This document shows, piece after piece, positions 48,422 to 58,074 of a stretch of DNA of 64,000 bases (the first letter of the stretch is position 1; each line of letters opens with the position of its first letter). The notes under the pieces were generated by a model. That model searched no databases. It was given only the letters and a program-made list of their open reading frames with translations, and was not told the DNA's origin. Origin of the DNA: Cercis canadensis. Lineage: Eukaryota; Streptophyta; Magnoliopsida; Fabales; Fabaceae. Where the stretch lies: the NCBI GenBank assembly GCA_003255065.1, contig QAOA01003969.1, forward strand, positions 51,749 through 115,748. Direction: 5' to 3'. A program made the translations under genes and the position numbers.

Positions 48422-49295
48422 TCAAGGGCAAACAGCAGTTGAGGAAATAGGACTCAAATCGAATCGATAGCTCCAAGCATATTGGAAGTTAACTGCACCA
48501 TCGTTGTAGATAGGTTGGCCATTCTTAACAAGACAAACATCTCCCTGCACCTGCAAAATTGAAGGGTCTATGTTTTGCGCTGTTTGGAATCCTTTGCAAT
48601 TCAATTTTACATCTTTTTGATAGCAAAGTACTCCCTTGCATCTGTTGAACACGTGCACTTGGAACACTGCTTGGTTCTGAAACTCTTTGCCAGTCTTATA
48701 TTGAACCACCTCAAGTTCTTTTAATGTGCATTGTTGGCTATTGCCTGCAAAAATTGAACAACACAATAGATTGTGTGAGCAAATTTATTATAATTTCGCG
48801 TAAGAAAAGCGCTCAAGAACCCAGAAAAAACTGCCTCAGCATGGTGCACAGGTTGATGTGGGAGATATATGAACTATCTACTACATTGGTAGTCCCTAGC
48901 ACTAGCTTTGATCAAACGATGAAAAGTGCTGTCATCCAAGAAAAGACTAAATCCCTTCCCCGGATTATCTCAAGGAGGCATCCATACACCCACAATGGCT
49001 TGGTGTATCCAAGGAAAATTTCCCTCGACGCTAGTCTCGGATTTGAATTTTACCTAGCTTAAAGAAACCTATTGTATCCGTATCACCATGTCAAACACTT
49101 GAGGTTATCTAGCACTACTATTTATATAATTCTAATTTAAAGTTATGTGTATGTTTTAAAACTGAAAATTGGGAGTAATAAGAAGGGGGATTGCACCAAA
49201 TTATAAATTTGATTATATTGTATAACAACGAAATTACCTTTGGCAATGAGGCCAAGGACGAGGAGCAAGCCAAGGACATTGGTGATGGCAGCCAT
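48422..49295 (-). CDS. TPD1-like small secreted cysteine-rich protein
   Basis: Exons 49295-49238 and 48744-48422 (minus strand; GT at 49237/49236, AG at 48746/48745) give 126 residues. Residues 1-20 are a hydrophobic signal peptide (MAAITNVLGLLLVLGLIAKG). The mature part has six cysteines (C25, C55, C60, C69, C90, C125). It follows the TAPETUM DETERMINANT 1 pattern: C-x-L-x-x-L-x-V-x-Q near the start, TGK, V-x-N/R-C, a C-x-GFQ-x-A-x-x-IDP block (69-80), CLVKNGQPI (90-98) and VNFQYAW (104-110). TPD1 is the ligand of the receptor kinase EMS1/EXS in anthers. Short TPD1-like paralogues are common in plants and most have no known role, so function is not inferred beyond a secreted signal-like protein. 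The ATG at 49295 is chosen because it gives the signal peptide and joins in frame. A TATA box lies about 80 bases upstream. Confidence 0.85.
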
Positions 49296-49374
49296 TTCTG
49301 AAAATACAAATCCTAACTTGTTTCAATTTTCTCTGGCCTTCTTGGGTAATGCTGGTTTAATTAATTTGTTTTGG

Positions 49375-49382
49375 TATTTATA
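49375..49382 (-). promoter_or_regulatory. TATA box of the TPD1-like gene
   Basis: CTATAAATACC on the minus strand, about 80 bases before the ATG; it implies a leader of about 50 bases. Confidence 0.6.
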
Positions 49383-50253
49383 GGAAGCTAATGGTGCTAA
49401 AAGAAGTTAATTCCAATGGAAGTTATATTTCAGTTTCTAGCGAGAAGAAAATGGAAGGAGTTATAAATTTAATTTTTTTAAACGTGTGAAACTCTAAATA
49501 TATCGTTCATTATGCATTGAAGAACAATGTCATCCATCAAAGTATGTCACCTAAATTATATATTGTATCTAATATACTCATCTAAACTAAGGTTGATTAT
49601 TATCAACAAAGATTGACCTGAGTGGAAGGGGCTCTAGTCGCTTAAGCAAGTAGTCTCTTGTGGATGTAACAAACTTTTTTAGAGAGATCTCTGCTTTAGC
49701 ACCCGACCGTACCTTAGAAGATTAGTCTAAGACAACGCCTGTGAATACTTTAGGAAACTAAAATAAAGTTGATTATTTAATACCATAAGTGGTATATATA
49801 TCAACTAATTACTAAAATGATTTAAACCGTGTATTTTACAAGTCCCATATATCTGATAAATAAAACAGATGGTATAAATAATTTAAGTTATCAATTTTAC
49901 TTAACTAGCCGAAAACAAAATGTAGTTACCCATTCTTATACAATATATGTTACTTTCCAAATGAGAAACCGGAGAAAATTCTATAACTGATAAATCAAGT
50001 AAATATGATTCCATTAATCGTAGTAATAATTGACGCAAATAAACAACACATATACTCTCTCTCTCTCTCTCTCTTGGTTGGTTGCTAATTTAGAGTCCAT
50101 TATTCAGTTTAGGTTACCTTTTATTTTACAATCTTAATGTAGATTGATGGTTGAGTAAGGAGTTGAGAGGAACGGTAAAAACTAAAAAGTGTCATTATGG
50201 GGAAGGAATTGGAAATGAAACAAAAAGTAACAAAAAAGTGACAGCCCCCTAAC
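49383..50253. other. Intergenic, no gene seen
   Basis: Contains a (CT)10 microsatellite at 50055-50074 and an unidentified mixed-composition block at 49610-49745. Confidence 0.55.
50055..50074. repeat. (CT)n microsatellite
   Basis: Ten CT units. Confidence 0.95.
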
Positions 50254-50691
50254 CGCACTTTGATCTAAATATTACACTTTTACAATTTTTTTACACATTT
50301 ATTACATTTTCAAACTTATATACTTTAATATTATACTTTCTAAAAAATAAAAAACCTTTTTCAGAGTAGTGGACCCTACCAAACACGTCATAGGTCAGCC
50401 GGCGTGTCCCCACCGGACACGTCGCGGCCTACGTGGCGTGTCCCACTTTTCTATCCCTTATTCCGGACGCGCCAAGCAGTGGCCTGCAAATATGATCCAT
50501 TTATTATATCCATTTATCATTCTGCATTCTTCATGTGCATGTGTCAGCCTTTTGGTGCTAAAGTATCAAATCATAAAATGTTTTTGAAATTAAGCCTCGT
50601 TTTTAAAAAGTGTAATATTAAGGTAAATAAGTTTAAAAGTATTATAAATGTGTAAAAAAAGTTGTATAAGTGTAATATTTGGTCAAAGTGC
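50254..50691. mobile_element. Foldback element D (MULE-like MITE, core words GGACACG / ACGTGGC)
   Basis: Arms of about 90 bases: GCACTTTGATCTAAATATTA on the left and GCACTTTGACCAAATATTAC read backwards on the right. Flanks CCCCCTAAC (50245-50253) and CCCCCTAAC (50692-50700) are identical 9-mers, the size typical of Mutator-like insertions. The core at about 50375-50490 is a GC-rich island of GACACG/CGTGTCC/CGTGGC words in both orientations. No protein. Confidence 0.75.
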
Positions 50692-50840
50692 CCCCCTAAC
50701 TTTTGAAAACTTGTAAAAAAATTTCTTTTGCCCTCCTAAACTTTTGAAAATTTTACATTTAGCAAAAAAACCTAAGAATAATTTCATCTGGCCTCTTAAA
50801 GTTTTTAGATTGTTTTATAATATTTTATCCCCCAAAAGTA
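50692..50840. repeat. Degenerate tandem CCCTCCTAAACTTTTGAAAA repeat
   Basis: Three diverged copies of a unit CCCCCTAACTTTTGAAAA...TTGC, at about 50694, 50740 and 50790. Common dispersed plant repeat type by recollection. Confidence 0.5.
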
Positions 50841-51123
50841 TTACATTTGCATTAATTACCTTGTCTCCTTTAAGTGATTTCCTTTATGTCTGCTGATTTT
50901 CAAGAATTAGGTTTGTAACCAATTTTGAATGGTTTTAGTTATCTTTATTTATAACTTTTAATCTTGTCTCTTGGCCCCTAGGAAATAGAATTTCTATCTC
51001 CCTCCCTAGTAAGGAACTTTAGTTATTTGTAAGAAGTTTTAGATTAAGCTAACAAGGAAAGGTCAATTGGTAAGTTTGAGTTTATCGAAAAACATGTCTT
51101 CTCCTACACCAAATAAAACTCCG
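50841..51123. other. Intergenic, no gene seen
   Basis: Nothing recognised. Confidence 0.6.
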
Positions 51124-51131
51124 TTGTAGTT

Positions 51132-51411
51132 TTTTTTTTTTTTTTTTTTTTTATTAGGGTAAAANACATAAGGGAAAAAAGGAAAAAAAAAAACTACAGT
51201 CTAAGAAAGGCAACGACGATCTTATCCGCCGACAAACTTACCCACATCTTAAGGAGAGTTTGTTCATAAAATGATCAACCTTTATGTCCTAATGCTGCTT
51301 TTTTGGCCAAAAAGTCTGCACCTTGATTGGCTTCTCTCAACACGTGAGTTACTTCCACTTGCCAACCTCTTCTCAAAATATGTCTAATATTGCTAATGAT
51401 ATATCCATACA
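51132..51411 (-). mobile_element. 5'-truncated LINE insertion
   Basis: Minus-strand insertion ending in a long A tail (T tract at 51130-51152 on the plus strand). Flanked by identical 8-mers TTGTAGTT (51124-51131 and 51412-51419). It holds the 3' end of a LINE open frame with an RNase H-like C-terminus (next entry). A single N is at 51165. Confidence 0.75.
51275..51406 (-). pseudogene. LINE ORF2 C-terminal RNase H-like fragment
   Basis: 43 codons then stop. The tail reads VTHVLREANQGADFLAKKA, the typical end of the RNase H-like domain after plant LINE or Copia-type polymerases (W-x-V-x-x-x-HV-x-REAN-x-x-AD-x-LA). Everything upstream is lost by 5' truncation, so it is non-functional. Confidence 0.75.
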
Positions 51412-51419
51412 TTGTAGTT

Positions 51420-52386
51420 ATTTACCTTTATTAAAAAAAAAATTGCTACAAAGTAGTAATTTACTGTTTCTCTTTCTAGTCTTCACTTTCTCTCTTTAAA
51501 GCTTAAACGGATAAAACCTATGTTTTGATATGTTTCTTGCGTAATTTTTGGACTTCTCTTCAACTCAATTTATACACACTTTCTCTAAGGCAACTAGTGT
51601 GGTGGGCTCTTGGATTGTCCCCCAACTCCCAAGTACCTATAAGGCAAACAAACAAGGAGAGCCCACAAAGGCTTGCATTTTCAAGTCCTTCCAAAAAGCA
51701 ACACATGAAATTAACTTTAACTTTCAACCTAAAAAGAACTCTGCATCAAATTTTTGTCATCACTGAAAAACAACAAATAAAAAGTATAATATAATTTATC
51801 ATTTACATGTTTATTTAGAAGTGTCCCACAAATGTGTGAAGGATTCTAGGTACTTGATAAGAAACAAGTGGATGAATATTCTGCAATCAACTGTTTCTGT
51901 CTATTTGTTCATTGCATTGTGAATATTCCTTTTAATAATTTATTGAGATAATAATGAATAAAAGCAATGCCATAGATTCTCTCAGTTCTCCTCCAACACA
52001 AATGATATGAGCAATGGGGGATAAGATATGGATTTTCTTTGCATCAAGGTTTTATATTTATGATTATATTCTACCTCTCTATAAGCTTTCCTACGAAAAT
52101 ATGCATAAAAGAGGCTGCTAAAGTCAAGTTTAGAGAAATAAATTTTATAGAAAATCTAAGAAAAAAACTAGCTAAAATAATCAGCTATGCCATAATTAAC
52201 TGATTTTATAAATAATTGAAATAGAAATGTTAAGAAAATTGAAAATGTTATCCATTTCCTTTAAAATAATTTTTGCATCATAAGGAACTAGATCACATAA
52301 TTCGTGAGAGAATGCGAGTGCGCCAAATAAGGGTGGAATTTTAATTTGAAAATTGAAAATTAATTTCCATCATGCACATCTTCAAT
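51420..52386. other. Intergenic, no gene supported
   Basis: Overlapping open frames at 51525-51794 have no recognisable domain. AT-rich otherwise. Confidence 0.5.
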
Positions 52387-52402
52387 GAAACTATGATGTA
52401 TT

Positions 52403-52494
52403 ACCAAATGATTTATAGTTGAGTGGTATTGAGATCACTTTCAAGACTTATGAATTTTGTGTTCGAATTTAGAGTCACAACTAAAAATAAAAAA
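52403..52494 (+). mobile_element. Short tRNA-derived SINE, family 1, with 16-bp target duplication
   Basis: 92 bp: TAGTTGAGTGGTATTGAGAT (box A region), GTGTTCGAATTTAG (box B region) and an A-rich tail. Flanked by identical 16-mers GAAACTATGATGTATT (52387-52402 and 52495-52510). The long target duplication and A tail show LINE-driven retroposition and fix both ends of the family. Confidence 0.85.
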
Positions 52495-52625
52495 GAAACT
52501 ATGATGTATTGGTTTTGTTTAGTTGGATATTTTAGTTAATTATTTTGGGTAAATATATCTTTTTTATTTGAAGGAGTTCTAAATAAATACAAGAATAAAA
52601 AAAAAAAATTGGGTGCTAAATACAA

Positions 52626-52837
52626 TGAGGTTTCTTAGATACTTTTAGTATTTATGTAATATATCATACTACATAAGAATAACTAATAAATGAATGACAT
52701 GTATACAAGTTAACTGTTTTTAAATTTGTTTAAAAAATTAAATAAATTATATTTTATATCTAATAAAATATAAAAATTATGTATAATTATCACGTCAATA
52801 TAATATGATATACTCATATAGTATCATAAAATTCCCG
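52626..52837. mobile_element. MULE-like MITE, 212-bp family, copy 3
   Basis: 212 bp between identical 9-mers TAAATACAA (52617-52625 and 52838-52846). Begins TGAGGTTTCTTAGATACTTT; the right end read backwards is CGGGAATTTTATGATACTAT. Imperfect inverted ends. Confidence 0.8.
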
Positions 52838-52846
52838 TAAATACAA

Positions 52847-53364
52847 ACATAAATGTAAATCAGAGTCGGTGCGCATTTTGAAGCCCGTGTGCTTCTCAAG
52901 ATTGCGCATGATAGACACAACTACTGCCAAATACCTTTGACTCAAACACGTGCGAAGAATGAACTGCAGAGTGCACGCAGACTCAACCCTTTTTTGCCAA
53001 AAGCAACTATTGTTTTTTCATAGATAGATAAACGTACATTTTTTAGTAGGGATATGGGGAATAGGATTTAACGTTTTTAGAAGATATTTTAATTAATTAT
53101 GTTATGTATATTTATGTAATTTCATCTGCAATTGCTGTGTGTGACACTGCAAACCACTATGGTGATCTATACATATTAATTGTTTAGTAATGCTACTCAT
53201 GCTATTTATAGTCATGTCTAATTATATATGGAGAATTAGTAATAGGGACTAAAATGACATCATATTTACATAGAAAGAATCGATTGTAACTAATTCAAAA
53301 GTTTCGTTATTTATTATAACATATTAGCCATGCTTATAATAAGTTTGGTTATTAATTAGGTCTT
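52847..53364. other. Intergenic, no gene seen
   Basis: Nothing recognised. Confidence 0.6.
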
Positions 53365-53679
53365 TCTCATAAATATTATCACACTTGAATTGATTGTGAT
53401 TTATGTGCTTATATAATTGAGTGAATCTAATATGGTTAAGTGACGTTTGCCTTTGACTGTGGTTAAGAGTTTGAGATCTAGTGAGAATATTATTGAGAAA
53501 GAAAAAATTGTAATTACTCTANTCTCATAAATATTCTCACACTTGAATTGATTGTGATTTATGTGCTTATATAATTGAGTGAATCTAATATGGTTAAGTG
53601 ACGTTTGCCTTTGACTATGGTCAAGAGTTCGAGATCTAGTGAGAATATTATTGAGAAAGAAAAAATTGTAATTACTCTA
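53365..53679. repeat. 157-bp direct copy pair around a single N (probable assembly artefact)
   Basis: Copies 53365-53521 and 53523-53679, N at 53522. A few base differences (for example ACTGTGGTTAAGAG against ACTATGGTCAAGAG). Confidence 0.85.
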
Positions 53680-54195
53680 ACCTTCAAACGAGATTAAGTT
53701 CATGCTTAATTGAGTAAAATGAAAATACTCGTGGTATTAACTTAAAAAAAATATATGGCTAGGAGAAATTATATATTCATAAATCTTATAGAAACAATAA
53801 TCTGCAACTGCGTAATGTAGCAAAAATTAAGTGTTCATTTGTTACACTAAATAAAAATCATGAAATGGGAATGAGAGTGGGAGCATGGATTGGAATTACA
53901 ATTAGTAGTAAACATATAAAATACACAAATACCCCTACTTAGAAATACAACAAAATTAAGTGTCTATTTGCTTTCAAGAAATATTTCCTCTTTTTATTTC
54001 CTATTTTCATTTTCTCAATTACGAAAGTCAAAAACACAAAAAAAAAAAAAGATAAGGTAACTATTAGTATCATTAGACTATTCTTAGTTTTTTTTTCCTT
54101 TAGTTATAACTTTAATTTCAAACACAAAATTTAGAAATTTTATAAACAATTTCAATACTACTAAATCAATATTCCTAATTGTTTAACAATTGGAT
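53680..54195. other. Intergenic, no gene seen
   Basis: AT-rich; nothing recognised. Confidence 0.6.
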
Positions 54196-55019
54196 GGCAA
54201 ACTGACATCAATAATACATTTTTACAAATTATTTACATAAAAGTGGTAGTTTTTAAACTATTTACCTAAAATTAACAGTTTTAAATATTTTATTATTTTT
54301 TAAACGAAAGCAAAATACACTATACATAAGTAAAGCTTGTATAAACTGAATACGCTATAAAGCATTTGAACCAATTGTGTATCTACTATTCATGAGAAAA
54401 AATTTTAAAAAATATGAAACTAAATATGCTTTAAGGTCTAAAACGTGTTCAAAGTGAACATGTTTTACCATATGCCTAAAGTGGTTTATTGTTTTCTTTT
54501 TGGTTTACCATCTCTAAAGCGTATTTTTGGTTTTTGGTGTGAACACGCTTTACCATATGCCTAAAGTGGTTTATTGTTCTTCTTTTCGTTTACCATCTCT
54601 AAAGCGTATTTTTGGTTTTTGTTTTTTTTTTTCCTTTTCTTTATATTGAAGCTTCCTCTTTTTTTTTTTTCTTAATCTGATAATTAATCTAGACTAAAAC
54701 TAAAGTAATTCAAGCGTTCACGCTTTTCTTTGAACAAATTAAAGTATTCACAATAAACATGTCTTGATAAATCTTGTAAAGAGTGTTTAAAGTGAACACG
54801 CTTTAGATCCTAAAACGTATTTAGTTTTATGTTTTTTCAAGTCTTTTCTTGTGAATAGTGGATACGCGATTGGTTCAAATATTTTATAGCGTGTTCAGTT
54901 TATACACGCTTTACTTGTGTATAACGTGTTTCTTTTCTGTTTAAAAAATAATAAAATATTTAAAACTGTCTATTTTAAGTAAATAATTTATAAAAATATA
55001 TTATTGATGTTAATTTTCC
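54196..55019. mobile_element. Foldback element B (MULE-like, 824 bp, core word AAAGCGTGTTCA)
   Basis: Left arm GGCAAACTGACATCAATAAT; right arm read backwards GGAAAATTAACATCAATAAT. The arms stay complementary for about 200 bases. Flanks CAATTGGAT (54187-54195) and CAATTGGAG (55020-55028) agree at 8 of 9. The core holds AAAGCGT/ACACGCTTT words in both orientations and an internal 85-bp tandem duplication (54454 and 54539, each starting GTGAACA). No coding frame. Confidence 0.75.
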
Positions 55020-55028
55020 CAATTGGAG

Positions 55029-55444
55029 TAGAGAAAATGACCCAAGAACCTACCCTCCCAGTAAGAGTAGCCAAGTAAAAGGGTGGTTGGGTGGTCACTA
55101 GTCGGTAATTACTCTCAGCTTTGTTAGTGTGCCTTTTTTACTTAATTTATTGGACTCCTTGATGGAGTTGCAATATTTCCATATCTCCATATTGGACATA
55201 GATTAGTTTAGAGGACTCTTAGGTGTCTATATGTAACTTGTCTATATGTAACTTGTGAGTGAGTTTCTTATACAATTACTCAATTAATTAATTAATGACA
55301 GTAGCGTACCACGACTCTTTTAGTCTTTTAGCAATAGGTAGGACTTGTGATAGTGACACAATCTTAATTATCTCTCACAACAATCTATAAATGTGATATA
55401 ATTGCAAACTTATCTATTAAAATAATTTTAATCAGATATATATA
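55029..55444. other. Intergenic, no gene seen
   Basis: Nothing recognised. Confidence 0.6.
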
Positions 55445-55617
55445 GGGAGTAGCTATTTTTATACTCTATTTTATTAATATTATATTTTATTTAATATTTA
55501 AATATAAATATATATTTTTTCAAAATTAAAAAAAAATATTAATTTAGGGTAATTTAGTATGAAAAGTTTAAATAAAATATGACATTAACAAAATAGAGTA
55601 TGAAAATAACGGCTCGC
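55445..55617. mobile_element. MITE family 3, copy 3
   Basis: GGGAGTAGCTATTTTTATAC on the left; the right end read backwards GCGAGCCGTTATTTTCATAC. Shorter than the other two copies. Confidence 0.6.
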
Positions 55618-56504
55618 ATTATATATAGATAACTTTTTTTTAGTCATAATCTCCATAAATAGAAACAGTACAAAGTCTGAGTTTAAGAAGTTGTGTTTAA
55701 ATTTTTCTTTTAACTTCAATTGTATCACCCATGTAACTTATGTATATGATTTGTACTTTTCTAATTTGAAGAAAAAAGTTTACGTGAAACTATCAAATTT
55801 TGTCAATTATACGATTTGCAACAAAAAAAAAATTATCTATATATTGAGTAATGATTATTAATAGTTACTTTGATGTAATCTAAATAAGAGAGAAAATTTA
55901 TAAGTAAAAAATTAATATTATATATAAATGATTTACAAGTAAAAAATTAATTATACTTTTGAAAGGTAATAAAAAAATTTAGATGACTATAGAGTGTGTA
56001 CAATTTAAGTTTTGGTTTGATTAAATTCAACAAATATCAAGTATCTATTATAACAAAAATGTAATATATATATATATATATATATAAACAAGTTGTTATA
56101 AAAAATACTTTGTTAAGTATTATTTAAGAACCTATTTTAGGTGCCTCTCATGTATATGATCCCTAAGTCTATTATTCAATTTTTGTGTGTCATATAATAT
56201 AGACATAATTAAAGTTGATTATATAGTTAAAGTAATAATATTCTATGATTAAAATTACATCTTCTCTTATTTTTATAAAGACATAATATGCTTTTGAGTA
56301 CTATAGTATTGTCTATTATTTAATATCTATACATTTTTCTACTATAAAAATATCTCATAGTTGGTTTTATTGGCCCCCAACTCATTTAAACCCAAATCAC
56401 CACACACACTCTTCATCCAAGAATAGAAAAAGTATATTCATGAGACATCGAACACTAAATACAATTAAACTCAGCATTATCTAATTACTGAACTAATCCT
56501 AAGG
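55618..56504. other. Intergenic, no gene seen
   Basis: AT-rich with an (AT)n run at 56063-56086. Confidence 0.6.
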
Positions 56505-56782
56505 GGAGTGTTATGTTACACTCTTGATGTGATTTATAATTATATTTTAATTTTTTTTATACAATTTTAATTTTATATTATATCAGTTTAACACAATTTA
56601 CATAATTTAAATTTTATTAAACTTATTTAATTTTTTTTAATATAACTCACATATTAATTTAATAAAATTTAAATTATATAAATTACATCAAACTAATAAT
56701 TAATAAAATTAAAATTATATAAAAAATAAAAGATATAATAATAAATTATAATAAATCACATCACGAAGTGTAACATAACCAC
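56505..56782. mobile_element. Long foldback MITE
   Basis: Arms of about 130 bases: TTATGTTACACTCTTGATGT on the left and TTATGTTACACTTCGTGATG read backwards on the right, with complementary A/T-rich arms between. Nearly the whole 278 bp can fold into one stem. Confidence 0.65.
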
Positions 56783-58074
56783 ACGCAATGCTAAGAGGCT
56801 ATTATTTAATGTCATACTAGTTATGTTGTATTATAAGCGACAGAATTTGAGGCACAGTCAAAAAGTTTGAATTGTGATTTAATAAAAGCTGAAATACTAC
56901 TCAGTTTGATGGTACATGCTAAGCGTAAATAGCACTTATCTATCACTAGTCTTCAGTCTCAAGTTTCCGAGTACCGTACTGCATTAACATTTCACAAGTG
57001 CCAGCTGGTAGATTCCACAACCACGAGATCGTGGTCGTACTACTATATTTATTTATTTATTTATATAATAAAACTAATAATAAATGATTATTTGATTNTG
57101 ATTATATGAGAACCTGCATATCCCAAAAGAAAAGGAAAGAAAAAAGAATGATCGTAATTACGGAATAAGTACGGTAGTCAAGTGAGTCCGTGATCGTGTC
57201 TGATGCTAATTGGTCAATTTTGTTTGTTTCTACGCTTCCTCGGTTCTCGAGAAACCCCCGAATCTAAAACAAAACAATGGACACGTCCTCATTCGCCTTT
57301 CCACATCTTTTTTCTACATAATTGACTAAGCTAACCCCACCCACACTCTTTTTTCTTCACGTATCTTTGGGGAGGAAGACTATAAAAAATTACCCTTCTA
57401 TGATATTTTTATAAAAATAATCAAATAGAAACAAATTATTTAGATTTAATTTAGAACAAGCAAACCTTTTTTTTTTTTTTTAATCAAACCATTATTTAGA
57501 TAATTTTTTTGGTACAATAAAATTTAGGTTGATAAAAAATTAAAATCAAAATATGTCACAATAAATATTTACATATTATTTATTAAAAAATATTACTTAC
57601 AATAAAATTTAAACTTAAATCTTATAATTAAAATAATTTAATCCTTATCAATTAAATCATCTTTGAGATCTCCCAAAAATCAATTTGCTCTGTAAAATTG
57701 TTCGCCTAAAGAGTAGCCATTAAAATGTCAACAAGTAAAATTGATTTGAAGCCAAAGAGATTCAATAGAGTCTGATATTTATAAAACTAAATCTTCAACA
57801 AACACCAAACTTTACACATACTTGAGAGACATTAAACATAGTTATCTGCAAAAAGCTTCGCTCCCTAACATTGATCCCAAAACTTAAAAGGAAAAACCAA
57901 GTCTCGAATCTTTACACACTCTTCTCTGTAGTCTAGTGGTTCAAGCGAAGGAAAAAAATGAGAGCTTCTAAATCCGAGAAGGGGTTAATATATACAATAG
58001 CATCAGCACACCTTCTATACAGATACTACATAATTTTTTCCTTTTCCAACTTTAAAAAAGGTTCAAGATTTTGA
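56783..58074. other. Intergenic and probable PPCK 3'UTR
   Basis: No gene. Single N at 57098. The part next to 58074 is presumably PPCK 3'UTR on the minus strand. Confidence 0.5.

Noticed and set aside
48745-48768. TPD1-like protein starting within the second exon from a TTG codon
   Set aside because: No ATG is there; an upstream exon with a signal peptide joins in frame through good splice sites.
20642-52494. tRNA genes at the box A/box B matches
   Set aside because: They lack a foldable cloverleaf and acceptor stem and carry A tails; they are SINE copies.
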